This document shows positions 27,843 to 38,418 of a DNA stretch of 64,000 nucleotides, piece after piece. Within the stretch, counting starts at the first letter, position 1, and every line of letters begins with the position of its first letter. Source of the stretch: Jiella sonneratiae (GTDB taxonomy: Bacteria > Pseudomonadota > Alphaproteobacteria > Rhizobiales > Rhizobiaceae); contig NZ_JAFMPY010000003.1 in NCBI RefSeq assembly GCF_017353515.1, positions 124,001 through 188,000 on the forward strand. The letters are read 5' to 3'. Made by a program: the position numbers and the translations under genes. The notes under the pieces are model-generated. The model was not told where the DNA came from. It worked only from the letters and a program-made list of their open reading frames with translations, and searched no databases.

Positions 27843-29438
27843 CTAGTCCTCGACCGGCGGTGACGGAGGTGAGATTTTATGGATGCCTTCGCCCTCACTT
27901 AAAAAAGCCTCCGAAATTCCTCTTGAGTTTACATCATCCATGTAGAAAATTCGCACTTGGTCGCAACCAAAAAATATATATATCTTTCTTTCGCTAGGGC
28001 CAATCAAAAGAGGGCTCCGGTATGTCTTATTTCCACCGTCTTCTGTAAAATTGAAAAGACACCAAGGAAGGTAGCAAATATCTGGGGTGTTTGATGTGAA
28101 TATTGAATCGCCCTGAGAGAATGAAATCTTTTCTGATCCAAATGTTATTTTCATTTCTCCCTTTTTAAAAGTTCCGGAAGGGAGGGCGTAGGAAGCTTTC
28201 ACTCCACCATTTGTTTTGAAAGCCCAAGTGCATAGGGTCGCAAAATTTGTAGTGGAGTCGTGAAATCGATCGAATTTTTCTGATTGATCCTTTCGTATAG
28301 TAGCAATGTATGATATGGCCTCCGATGTTCTTCGCTCTAATTTGTGCAATCCAGTTTCAGGTACAATTTGCTTTTCTGCGAGGTCAACAAAACCACGATC
28401 GGCCAAGCGAATTGCCAAATTTCCTCGCGGGTAGTCATCTCCTGTTTCTGCAGCCTTTTGCAGCATATTTACAGCGTAGATCGGGAGATTTATGGAGTCG
28501 TATATCGTCGAAAGATTATTCCGGGCCATTGAGTTTTTTGGATTGTCGCTTAAGATGCGTTTGTATTGAAAAGCACTTTCAAGAGTTTCATTGATTAAAA
28601 ACGCTAGCTCAAAACGCGCAGTCTCATCCTTCGGTATTAATTTTACTATTTTATAAAGATAAGAAGCTTTCTTTCTAGAGTATTTATCTCCACAAAAATC
28701 GACAGCCATCCTTAATAATTCTGCAGAGCCCTTGTCGTCCTCAATGTGGCTATCGACGTACTCTATGGCCGCGTCGACCCCATCCTGCGTACGAATCAGC
28801 AGTGCGCGCACCTCATGTTCTTCAGGAAACCCTTTCAACCTCTCAAGCACTCGCTCCGAATTATATCTGTCGCCCCGACGGTCCAATTCTCTGGCCGCGA
28901 TTCTTAAAACGGTCCGATTTTTCTCGATAGAAGAATCCAAATTAAGGGTTTCTTGCAAGGAGGTCTCATCGCCGACAATGTTGAGCCAGAAAGTTCGAGC
29001 CAACGTTATGGTATCACCCATAAATTCTTCGAACCCACGAGTCTGCAGGTCATCAAGAAATTCTCGAACACCGTCAATATTGCGATCGTCGACGAGAGCG
29101 AAAAACTTCATATGATCAACCAATTCGTCAATGCTCTGTAGCGATTTTTCGCCATCGGGCACGGCAGGAACACTGCTTTTCGTTGATTCCTTCGACTCGA
29201 TGATGACCCCAGCAGGTGAGACATCAACCGATGGTGTTGGAACTTGTATTTTAATACCTCCGGGTATTTGTAATATAAGACCTGGTGTAGATATCAGGTG
29301 TTTAACTACATATTTTGTCAAAAAAAGCAGGGTGATACAAACCGCAAACAGGGCCATCGGCCATGAGATGATGGCAGAAACAATAAATTTAAAATCGACT
29401 CCAGTGAAAAAAGATGCCATGTCATTATTTGTAGTCAT
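27843..29438 (-). CDS. Membrane-anchored TPR-like repeat protein of unknown function, in an AT-rich island
   Basis: 531 residues. A sampled line of the gene is about 40% GC, against roughly 70% in the flanks, and codon use differs to match, so it is probably a transferred gene. The start ATG 29438 has AAAAGGA about 8 bases upstream. Residues about 20-47 form one hydrophobic membrane segment (IISWPMALFAVCITLLFLTK), followed by a beta-like stretch (GLILQIPGGIKIQVPTPSVD). From about residue 110 to 390 the pattern is helix-turn-helix repeats resembling TPR or Sel1-type solenoids (e.g. SMARNNLSTIYDSINLPIYA). The last 120 residues look beta-rich. No nuclease, kinase or peptidase motif was recognised. 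The last ten codons are GC-rich and may be host sequence. Confidence 0.7.
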   Translation of the reverse strand: MTTNNDMASFFTGVDFKFIVSAIISWPMALFAVCITLLFLTKYVVKHLISTPGLILQIPGGIKIQVPTPSVDVSPAGVIIESKESTKSSVPAVPDGEKSLQSIDELVDHMKFFALVDDRNIDGVREFLDDLQTRGFEEFMGDTITLARTFWLNIVGDETSLQETLNLDSSIEKNRTVLRIAARELDRRGDRYNSERVLERLKGFPEEHEVRALLIRTQDGVDAAIEYVDSHIEDDKGSAELLRMAVDFCGDKYSRKKASYLYKIVKLIPKDETARFELAFLINETLESAFQYKRILSDNPKNSMARNNLSTIYDSINLPIYAVNMLQKAAETGDDYPRGNLAIRLADRGFVDLAEKQIVPETGLHKLERRTSEAISYIATIRKDQSEKFDRFHDSTTNFATLCTWAFKTNGGVKASYALPSGTFKKGEMKITFGSEKISFSQGDSIFTSNTPDICYLPWCLFNFTEDGGNKTYRSPLLIGPSERKIYIFFGCDQVRIFYMDDVNSRGISEAFLSEGEGIHKISPPSPPVED

Positions 29439-29643
29439 ATAGTGAATCCTTTTCTCTCAAAAGGCAATTTTCAGTGACTTCGCGGAATTGCGAATAGAAT
29501 TGCCACAGTATATAATATAGAATTCTACGTAAAAAACTGCCGGTCAGAAACCGTATTAGGATAACATCTCGGGTGACCATGCGCGCGTCGCCTGCCTCCA
29601 ATCCTTCGATTATGGCAGAAGATACGTCACTCTGCCCTGCCAA
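29425..29643 (-). CDS. Possible small membrane-associated protein upstream of the TPR-like gene
   Basis: 72-residue frame starting at TTG 29643, with an excellent TAAGGAG Shine-Dalgarno about 6 bases before it. Its 3' end overlaps the TPR-like gene by 14 bases, a layout that suggests coupling. The product has a polar N terminus (AGQSDVSSAIIEGLEAGDAR) and a hydrophobic, aromatic segment (GSFLRRILYYILWQFYSQF) that could lie in or on the membrane. It shares the AT-rich composition of the island. No family was recognised; a chance frame remains possible. Confidence 0.35.
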   Translation of the reverse strand: MAGQSDVSSAIIEGLEAGDARMVTRDVILIRFLTGSFLRRILYYILWQFYSQFREVTENCLLREKDSLYDYK

Positions 29644-29700
29644 AAAGACTCCTTACACAAATAAAAGGTCCGCCAGGACGAGGCGGAGACAATGCCCTCT

Positions 29701-29789
29701 ACCGCCCCGGCCGACCGGGGTTGCTCGGCGTCCGCTAGCGCTTCTAGTTGGCGATGTCTTCGTAGGAGCCGCGGCCCATGCGTTTGCGG
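29701..29789 (-). pseudogene. Decayed duplicate of the uvrB 3' end
   Basis: These 89 bases align without gaps to 31179-31267, the last codons of uvrB, with 15 mismatches (about 83% identity). On the minus strand it reads RKRMGRGSYEDIAN and then a TAG, against [20 protein letters not shown] in the intact gene. A stop codon is also kept at the ancestral terminal position (29699-29701). It is therefore a direct repeat of the uvrB end, inactivated by a point mutation. It abuts the right side of the AT-rich island. Confidence 0.8.
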
Positions 29790-29827
29790 GCTGGGAGTGG
29801 CGGGCCAGAACGAGCGGTACCCTCAAC

Positions 29828-30210
29828 GCTTCGTCATCCTCGGCCCGATAGGGCCGGGGATCCATGCCGGAGCAGCATCGACGCTAGTGATCGGGTTCGG
29901 GAATGGTGGTGCGTGGGGTGGCGCCGTTCTGACGCGAGGCGGCTGTGCCACGGTTCCGGGGTGGATCCCCGACCCTGCGGGGGTTAGCGTGGCGAGGCGG
30001 TGGGCGTGGGCGGCGTCGTTCTGATGGGAGCAGCGGTGGGAAGGTTCCGGCATGGATCCCCGACCCTGCGGGCCGAGGATGACGAAGTGGTGGGTGGCGG
30101 CCGCCGTTCTGATGCGGAGCAGCGGTGGGCTGGTTTCGGCATGGATCCCCGACCCTGCGGGCCGAGGATGACGAAGTGGAGGGGTGAGTGGCGACGTTCT
30201 GATGCGGCGC
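29828..30210. repeat. Array of ~90-bp tandem repeats containing a palindromic element
   Basis: The marker CGTTCTGA recurs at 29925, 30017, 30105 and 30195, a period of 88-92 bases. Each unit carries a 35-45 base element of the type GGCATGGATCCCCGACCCTGCGGGCCGAGGATGACGAAGTGG (29957-29990, 30045-30090, 30136-30180), and one copy in the opposite orientation precedes them (29828-29870). Short translations across the array are not genes. Confidence 0.85.
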
Positions 30211-30257
30211 TTGAAGGCCGCCGGCACATTTGTGCTCGCCATTGGGCCGATCCGCCG

Positions 30258-30545
30258 TCACCACCACAGGCCCCGGTAAAGTTCCTGCCAGTCGGGGTTC
30301 ATCGTCTCGATGAGGGCGATCTTTCGCGCGGGGGACCACTTCTTCAGGGACTTTTCGCGGGCGATGGCGTCGCGGATGTCGAAGTGCTCTTCGTACCAGA
30401 CGAGGCGCTTGCAGCCGTAGCGGCTGGTGAAGCCCTTGGTCGCTTCCGACTTGTGTTCGAAGACGCGGCGGGCGAGGTCGGACGTCACGCCGATGTAGAG
30501 CGTGCCGTTCCGCTGCGACGCCATGATGTAGACGTGTCCCGCCAT
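30258..30545 (-). CDS. Small GIY-YIG family endonuclease-like protein
   Basis: 95 residues forming a stand-alone GIY-YIG domain. Landmarks are HVYIMASQRNGTLYIGVTSDL (a variant of the GIY...YIG pair), the catalytic-helix Arg in ARRVFEHK, RLVWYEEHFDIRDAIAREKSLKKW with the metal-binding Glu, and RKIALIETMNPDW. Such single-domain proteins are common in Hyphomicrobiales, often in several copies, and their biological role is unknown. Composition is GC-rich like the host. It lies in a gap of the palindromic-repeat array, with related repeat copies on both sides (29828-30210 and 30681-30851). Confidence 0.92.
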   Translation of the reverse strand: MAGHVYIMASQRNGTLYIGVTSDLARRVFEHKSEATKGFTSRYGCKRLVWYEEHFDIRDAIAREKSLKKWSPARKIALIETMNPDWQELYRGLWW

Positions 30546-30680
30546 GAGGGGATGGTGCAGGGTGGCGGGGGTGGCGTCAAGGCGGCGGCGAGGGCTGCGC
30601 CGCCGAGGCCGCGGGGCTCGCGAGCCGGTGCAAGGCTTCCGCGGTTGCGGGGCGCGACAGGGCGAGGCGCCGTCACCGAC

Positions 30681-30851
30681 GCTTCGTCATCCTCGGCCCG
30701 GTAGGGTCGGGGATCCATGCCTCCGCATGGCCGTCGGTGATCGGGTTCGGGGAGGGCGGTGCGTGGCGGAGGAGGCCGTTCTGATGCGGAGCGGCGGTGG
30801 CGCGGCTCCGGCATGGATCCCCGACCCTGCGGGCCGAGGATGACGAAGTGG
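30681..30851. repeat. Second palindromic-repeat block, downstream of the GIY-YIG gene
   Basis: Related to 29828-29990: an inverted-orientation element (30681-30720), then GTGATCGGGTTCGGG, the marker CCGTTCTGATGCGG (30775 region), and a forward element (30806-30851). The two elements face each other, as in the first block. Confidence 0.8.
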
Positions 30852-30905
30852 AGGGGTGGGAGCGCCTGACCTGAAAGGGGCTGCGCGGAGCGTCGGGCGT
30901 GGGTG

Positions 30906-31158
30906 CTCTCTCCCCCTTGTGGGAGAGAAAGCGATTTCATCGTCCTGGCGAAGCCAGGTGATAGAAATCGCAAGAGAGGGGTTTCACCGGGTCCGTGGTG
31001 GCTGCTGAGGGGAACGCTGATGGTTCTCGCGCACCTTGTCAGCGATTGCGGCGATGTTGACGGGGAAACCCCTCTCTTGCCTTTTCTGCGACTTGGACGT
31101 CGGCAAGCCGAGGCCCAAGACCGCGAAAAGGCTTTCTCTCCCACAAGGGGGAGAGAGG
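30906..31158. repeat. Facing pair of a composite inverted repeat downstream of uvrB
   Basis: CTCTCCCCCTTGTGGGAGAG followed by AAAGC (30908-30932) is the exact reverse complement of a segment at 31130-31155. An inner pair, GCAAGAGAGGGGTTTC near 30970 and GAAACCCCTCTCTTGC near 31065, is also exact. Together they form two ~80-95 bp copies of one element in opposite orientation around an ~80-base centre, ending 18 bases from the uvrB stop. It may also act as a terminator. Confidence 0.85.
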
Positions 31159-31176
31159 GCGGCGGTGCTTGCGGCC

Positions 31177-34710
<3,534 letters not shown>

Positions 34711-35191
34711 GGCGGAACATATAGAGACCACGCGGCGGCGATGGAAGGTGGCGGCGGACGACCGAGGGCGTCGGTCGCATCAGGAGAACAGATGCCTGCG
34801 CCGGAGCCCCGTTTTCGCGAGATGCGCCTCCGAACGGTCTGTCGGGGAAGTGACGCGCGGACCTCTCTTCAGCCGGCGCCGGGTGTCGGAAAGCCGATCG
34901 CCCGAGAAGATCGGTGGCCGCGACGCGACTTTCCGATCGTGTTCATATCGTGGTCAAAGCATGGCGGCCGGGGCCGACATCCGGCTCAGCGACCGCTAAA
35001 ACGCTCTGTGAGCCTCATATTCCGCCTATGCATTGGATCCCCTTGCCTCGAAGATGAACGGTTGATGAACGACTCGTTTATCTATCTGATAATGCGACAT
35101 TCTGGCAAGGAACGAAATAATCTTCGCCGTCCTTCTCCTCACCAGTTCGCTCTCGCAAGACGAGGCGGATGTAACTTACGGGAGAAAGTCA
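34711..35191. other. Divergent intergenic region uvrB / Ser-Gly-rich protein
   Basis: 481 bases without a supported gene. The half next to the secreted-protein gene (34980-35190) is noticeably less GC-rich and should contain its promoter. TTGATG followed about 19 bases later by TGATAATG (around 35060-35095) is the best candidate, with a suboptimal spacer. Confidence 0.4.
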
Positions 35192-35857
35192 ATGAAATAC
35201 CTCCAGACCACAGCTCTTGCCACGATTCTTCTCGCCGGCAGCGTCGGTCTCGGCTATGCGCAGTCGTCCTCCTCGACCACCGGCACGGGCGGCACGATCA
35301 TCCAGGACGGCACTTCGTCCTCGACCGTCGGCACGGGTGGTTCGACCTCGTCGAGCGGCGACGGCTCGGGTTCCGGCTCGGCCTCGACGCTGGGAACGGG
35401 CGGCACCTCGGCGGGTGACGGCATGTCGTCTTCATCGGTCGGCACGGGTGGCAGCGCGTCCGGTTCGGGTGACGGTTCGGGCTCCGGTTCGGCTTCGACG
35501 CTGGGCACCGGCGGCACTTCGGCGGGCGACGGGACGTCGTCCTCTTCAGTCGGCACGGGTGGCAGCGCGTCCGGTTCGGGTGACGGTTCGGGCTCCGGTT
35601 CGGCCTCGACGCTGGGCACCGGCGGCACTTCGGCAGGCGACGGCGCGTCGTCCTCGTCGATGGGCACGGGCGGCAGCGCCGCGGGCTCGGCCAGCGGCTC
35701 AGGCTCGGCATCGACCATGGGCACGGGCGGCACCTCGGCCGGTGCCGGCATGTCGTCCTCCTCGATGGGCACCGGCGGCAGCGCGGCCGGCGCGGCGCAG
35801 GACGACACCTCCAACAAGGACTGCGCGCCGGGCCAGGCGAAAAAGGGCAAGTGCTGA
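35192..35857 (+). CDS. Secreted Ser/Gly/Thr-rich protein with 37-residue tandem repeats
   Basis: 221 residues. A clear signal peptide of about 23 residues (MKYLQTTALATILLAGSVGL, then GYAQ) is preceded by GGAGAAA. The mature protein is almost only Ser, Gly, Thr, Ala and Asp, arranged in about four copies of a 37-residue unit beginning SASTLGTGGTSAGDG and containing SSSSVGTGGSASGSGDG. The first and last copies are degenerate. The DNA repeats with a 111-bp period. The C terminus ends in a short basic segment with two Cys (NKDCAPGQAKKGKC). No family was recognised. It heads a cluster of three similar secreted genes on the same strand. Confidence 0.8.
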   Translation: MKYLQTTALATILLAGSVGLGYAQSSSSTTGTGGTIIQDGTSSSTVGTGGSTSSSGDGSGSGSASTLGTGGTSAGDGMSSSSVGTGGSASGSGDGSGSGSASTLGTGGTSAGDGTSSSSVGTGGSASGSGDGSGSGSASTLGTGGTSAGDGASSSSMGTGGSAAGSASGSGSASTMGTGGTSAGAGMSSSSMGTGGSAAGAAQDDTSNKDCAPGQAKKGKC

Positions 35858-35925
35858 CTTAACTCGCACGATCCACGGCCGGCTCCGCAAGGGGCCGGCC
35901 ACCACGAACCGAATGGGAGGCGGCA

Positions 35926-36318
35926 ATGCGTGTCTCGATCCTTCTCGCCGTGGCGACGGCCGCGGCCTCGACCTTCACCGGCAATGCGATGGCGGCGTCC
36001 AGCACCGACGACTGCGTGACGATCAAGCGCAGCGACCTCGACCATAATCCGGGCCTCGCCTCGAAGATCCGGGCTGGCGGGGGCAGCGTGAGCGGCTCGA
36101 CCGAGATCGGCGGCGGCAGCGGCGGTCAGTCGATGTCGACCAGCGTGACCGCCGGCAACGGCCAGGTCACCACATCGAACTCGGCGGGCGGCGCGACCGT
36201 GACGCAGACGAGCCCCGGAACCGGTGCGACGGCGATGGCCTCGTCCAGCGACGGTTCCGGCCGGACGGTGGTCACCCAATCCGACGGCAAGTGCGTCGTC
36301 ATCGACGAGACGGAGTAG
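35926..36318 (+). CDS. Secreted small protein, second of the Ser/Gly-rich cluster
   Basis: 130 residues. The signal peptide MRVSILLAVATAAASTFTGN is followed by AMAASS, giving a cut near residue 24. The mature part begins with a Cys (TDDCVTIKRSDLDHNPGLAS), continues with Gly/Ser/Thr-rich beta-like sequence (GGGSVSGSTEIGGGSGGQS; TVTQTSPGTGATAMASSSDG) and ends KCVVIDETE, so the two Cys near the ends could pair. GGGAGG precedes the start by about 7 bases. It follows the repeat protein by 68 bases and precedes the third gene by 4, so the last two are surely co-transcribed. The function is not recognised. Confidence 0.75.
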   Translation: MRVSILLAVATAAASTFTGNAMAASSTDDCVTIKRSDLDHNPGLASKIRAGGGSVSGSTEIGGGSGGQSMSTSVTAGNGQVTTSNSAGGATVTQTSPGTGATAMASSSDGSGRTVVTQSDGKCVVIDETE

Positions 36319-36322
36319 ACCG

Positions 36323-36754
36323 ATGCGGATCGCGACATTCTTCTTCGCCGGGATCATGACCTCGGCAGTCTCCCTGTCGGCACTGGCGGAGGATGCGGCT
36401 GTGATCGGCTCGGGCGGCAGCGCCGCCGCCGGCGGCACCGCTGCGACCACGCTCGGCACGGGCGGCGCCTCCACCGGCGCCGACGGCGACTATGCCGCCT
36501 CCATCGGCTCGGGCGGTTCGGCGGCGGCCGTGGACGGCAAAACCGACAGCCGAACGCAGGTGAAGGCCCACAAGGACAAGCTCGACGCGAAGTCGCGGGC
36601 AAGCGCGCAGGACGGCGGCACCTTCTCGAAGTCGCGGACCAAGACGAAGATCAAGGGTGACGACCTGTCGAGCCGGACGATGACGATGTCGCATCAGCCG
36701 GGCGAGAAGCCGGTGATCGAGAAGAGCACCTCGGACGCGACGCTCGGCAAGTGA
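36323..36754 (+). CDS. Secreted small protein, third of the Ser/Gly-rich cluster
   Basis: 143 residues from ATG 36323, 4 bases after the previous stop. The signal peptide reads MRIATFFFAGIMTSAVSLSA, then LAED. The N-terminal half of the mature protein repeats the cluster's signature (IGSGGSAAAGGTAATTLGTGG and SIGSGGSAAAVDG). The C-terminal half is Lys/Asp/Ser rich and basic (KAHKDKLDAKSRASAQDG; SKSRTKTKIKGDDLSS) and lacks Cys. The shared GTGG/GSGGSAA motif links it to the first gene of the cluster. No known domain was recognised; a surface or matrix role is only a guess. Confidence 0.72.
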   Translation: MRIATFFFAGIMTSAVSLSALAEDAAVIGSGGSAAAGGTAATTLGTGGASTGADGDYAASIGSGGSAAAVDGKTDSRTQVKAHKDKLDAKSRASAQDGGTFSKSRTKTKIKGDDLSSRTMTMSHQPGEKPVIEKSTSDATLGK

Positions 36755-36846
36755 CGCGAATTGCGACGGCGCCGCGTCGGTCGGAGCGACCCCGTGCTGG
36801 GCGCGCCGGCCGCCCGGCCGCCGCGACCAAGGCACCGAAGCTGCGA

Positions 36847-38271
36847 TCAGCGATAGACCATGTCGATCCGGTCGAAGGCGCCGAGGGCGTGGTCCTCCCG
36901 GAAGAAGGCGTGATCGGCCTCGAGCCGGTCGGCGGCTTCCTCGGCATAGCGGACGATGTCGGCGACGAAGAGGGCGCGCGGGGTCGCCGCCGCGATGATC
37001 GAGGGCTCGACGTCGTAGTCGATCTGGCCGAGATCGTCGGACAGCGCATGGGCCTGCGCCAGGGCGGCGCCGCAGACCTCGGCATATTCCTTCCAGGTGC
37101 CGAAGCTCAGCTCGTCGAGGTCGATGTCGTCGCGGAACGGCGCGCGCTCGCGGCTCATGAAGCTCTCGCCGTCGATCTCGACGGCGCCGTAGAAGATGTC
37201 GCCATGGGCGAGCTGCACCGACTGGCCGTGGGCGATCCGATCGGCCTTCGCGCCGGCGTGGAACTCCGACGGCGGGGCGAGGCCCTCGACCGCCGACTGG
37301 CGCGCCCGCTTGAATTCGATGATCAGGTCGTCGGTGGCGTCCTTCGACGGCCCCTCGATCAGCACGTAGTAGCGCGGCAGGCCGAGCGACGCCGTGCCCT
37401 GGCCGTGGCGCATGCAGACGTCCTTGACCTTGAGCTCGCCGGCCCGGTCGGGCGCGTCGATGCCGTTGGCCTTCGCCAGATCGTCGATCGCCTTCTGGAA
37501 CTTGCCGATCTCGCTCGACATCGGCTGCAGCTCGTCGGAGGCGCGGAAGCCGCGGCCCGAGGGCTTGAGGTAATCGTCCCAGAGCCAGGTGTGGCGCTCT
37601 TCCCAGGCCTCCTCGAAGAGCCGCTGGATGACCGCAGGGGAATTGTCCATGCGGTAGCCGTCGTTCTTTTCCGTCGCGTGCTCGGCATAGGACTGCATCG
37701 CCTCGAGATAGCCCTTGACGAACTTCTTGACGATCTTGCGCCGCTTCTTGCGGTTGAGGCCGCCTTCCTCGCGGGCGGCGATCCAGAAGCCGGTGGCACC
37801 GCGCTTCAGGTCCCATGTGAAGGGGGCGTAGATCGTCTCGTCGAAGTCGTTGACGCCGAAGATCGGCGCGCCGTTCTCGTCCGGCATCACGCCGAAATTC
37901 TCCGGATGGACGTCGCCGAGCGCCATCACCGAGGGCATGTGGGCGTCCTGGCCGACCATGTCGCGATAGAACAGGAGTGCGGTGCCGCGGAAGAACTTGA
38001 AGAAGTCATCGGCGAGCTTGTCGAACTTTGCCGCGGCGGCCGGATTGCGCTGCTCGATCCGCTGGGCGTGATCCTCCCGCAGCGTCGAGCGCACATGCTC
38101 GCGCCGCGCCTGGCCCTTGAGGAAGACCGGCGGCACGAGCTGTTCGCCCGTGGCGACGCGCCGGGAGAGTTCGCGGAACGACTCGACGCTGCCGTCTGCC
38201 TTGCGGGACGGCTTGACCTCCGTGGTCCTGGTCTTCGTCTCGTCCGTCTGCTTCTTGCGATCCTTGGCCAT
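36847..38271 (-). CDS. DUF2252 family protein
   Basis: 474 residues. It matches the DUF2252 family by its characteristic blocks: VMALGDVHPENFGVM, FGVNDFDETIYAPFTWDLKRGATGFWIA, CMRHGQGTASLGLPRYYVLIEG and LQLAHG-like QSVQLAHGDIFYG near the C terminus. The GDxHxxN and NDFDE motifs resemble the catalytic and metal loops of aminoglycoside-kinase-like folds, so a phosphotransferase activity is often suspected but is not established. The first 30 residues are basic and polar. There is no signal peptide. A GGAAC-N17-CGTT promoter 34 bases upstream suggests control by the general stress response. Confidence 0.88.
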   Translation of the reverse strand: MAKDRKKQTDETKTRTTEVKPSRKADGSVESFRELSRRVATGEQLVPPVFLKGQARREHVRSTLREDHAQRIEQRNPAAAAKFDKLADDFFKFFRGTALLFYRDMVGQDAHMPSVMALGDVHPENFGVMPDENGAPIFGVNDFDETIYAPFTWDLKRGATGFWIAAREEGGLNRKKRRKIVKKFVKGYLEAMQSYAEHATEKNDGYRMDNSPAVIQRLFEEAWEERHTWLWDDYLKPSGRGFRASDELQPMSSEIGKFQKAIDDLAKANGIDAPDRAGELKVKDVCMRHGQGTASLGLPRYYVLIEGPSKDATDDLIIEFKRARQSAVEGLAPPSEFHAGAKADRIAHGQSVQLAHGDIFYGAVEIDGESFMSRERAPFRDDIDLDELSFGTWKEYAEVCGAALAQAHALSDDLGQIDYDVEPSIIAAATPRALFVADIVRYAEEAADRLEADHAFFREDHALGAFDRIDMVYR

Positions 38272-38304
38272 GCCTGCTCCCTGTCCTTTTCGCGCTCTCG
38301 TGGC

Positions 38305-38330
38305 AACGCGGCTTCGCGCGCCGCCGTTCC
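38305..38330 (-). promoter_or_regulatory. EcfG-type general stress promoter for the DUF2252 gene
   Basis: On the minus strand GGAAC (38330-38326), 17 bases, then CGTT (38308-38305). This is the alphaproteobacterial sigma-EcfG consensus, with the -10 ending 34 bases before the start codon. Confidence 0.6.
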
Positions 38331-38418
38331 GTGGCGCGCCGCGCGGCCTGCCCGGCTCGGACGGAGGGAAGGCGCGGGCGGAGGGACGGGGGTTGCGCAG
38401 GCGGGGGCGGGGCGCGGT

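Noticed and set aside
27780-27845. tRNA gene as the insertion target of the AT-rich island
   Set aside because: No cloverleaf, TTCGA loop or acceptor pairing could be built at either edge of the island.
29828-30851. Possible CRISPR array
   Set aside because: The repeats recur at about 90 bp, but the spacer-like parts are themselves repeated and there are no cas genes. The units are palindromic elements, not CRISPR repeats.
35254-36474. A 406-codon minus-strand Pro/Val-rich repeat frame
   Set aside because: It is the mirror of the Ser/Gly repeat gene. The plus strand has signal peptides and good ribosome-binding sites; the minus strand has neither.
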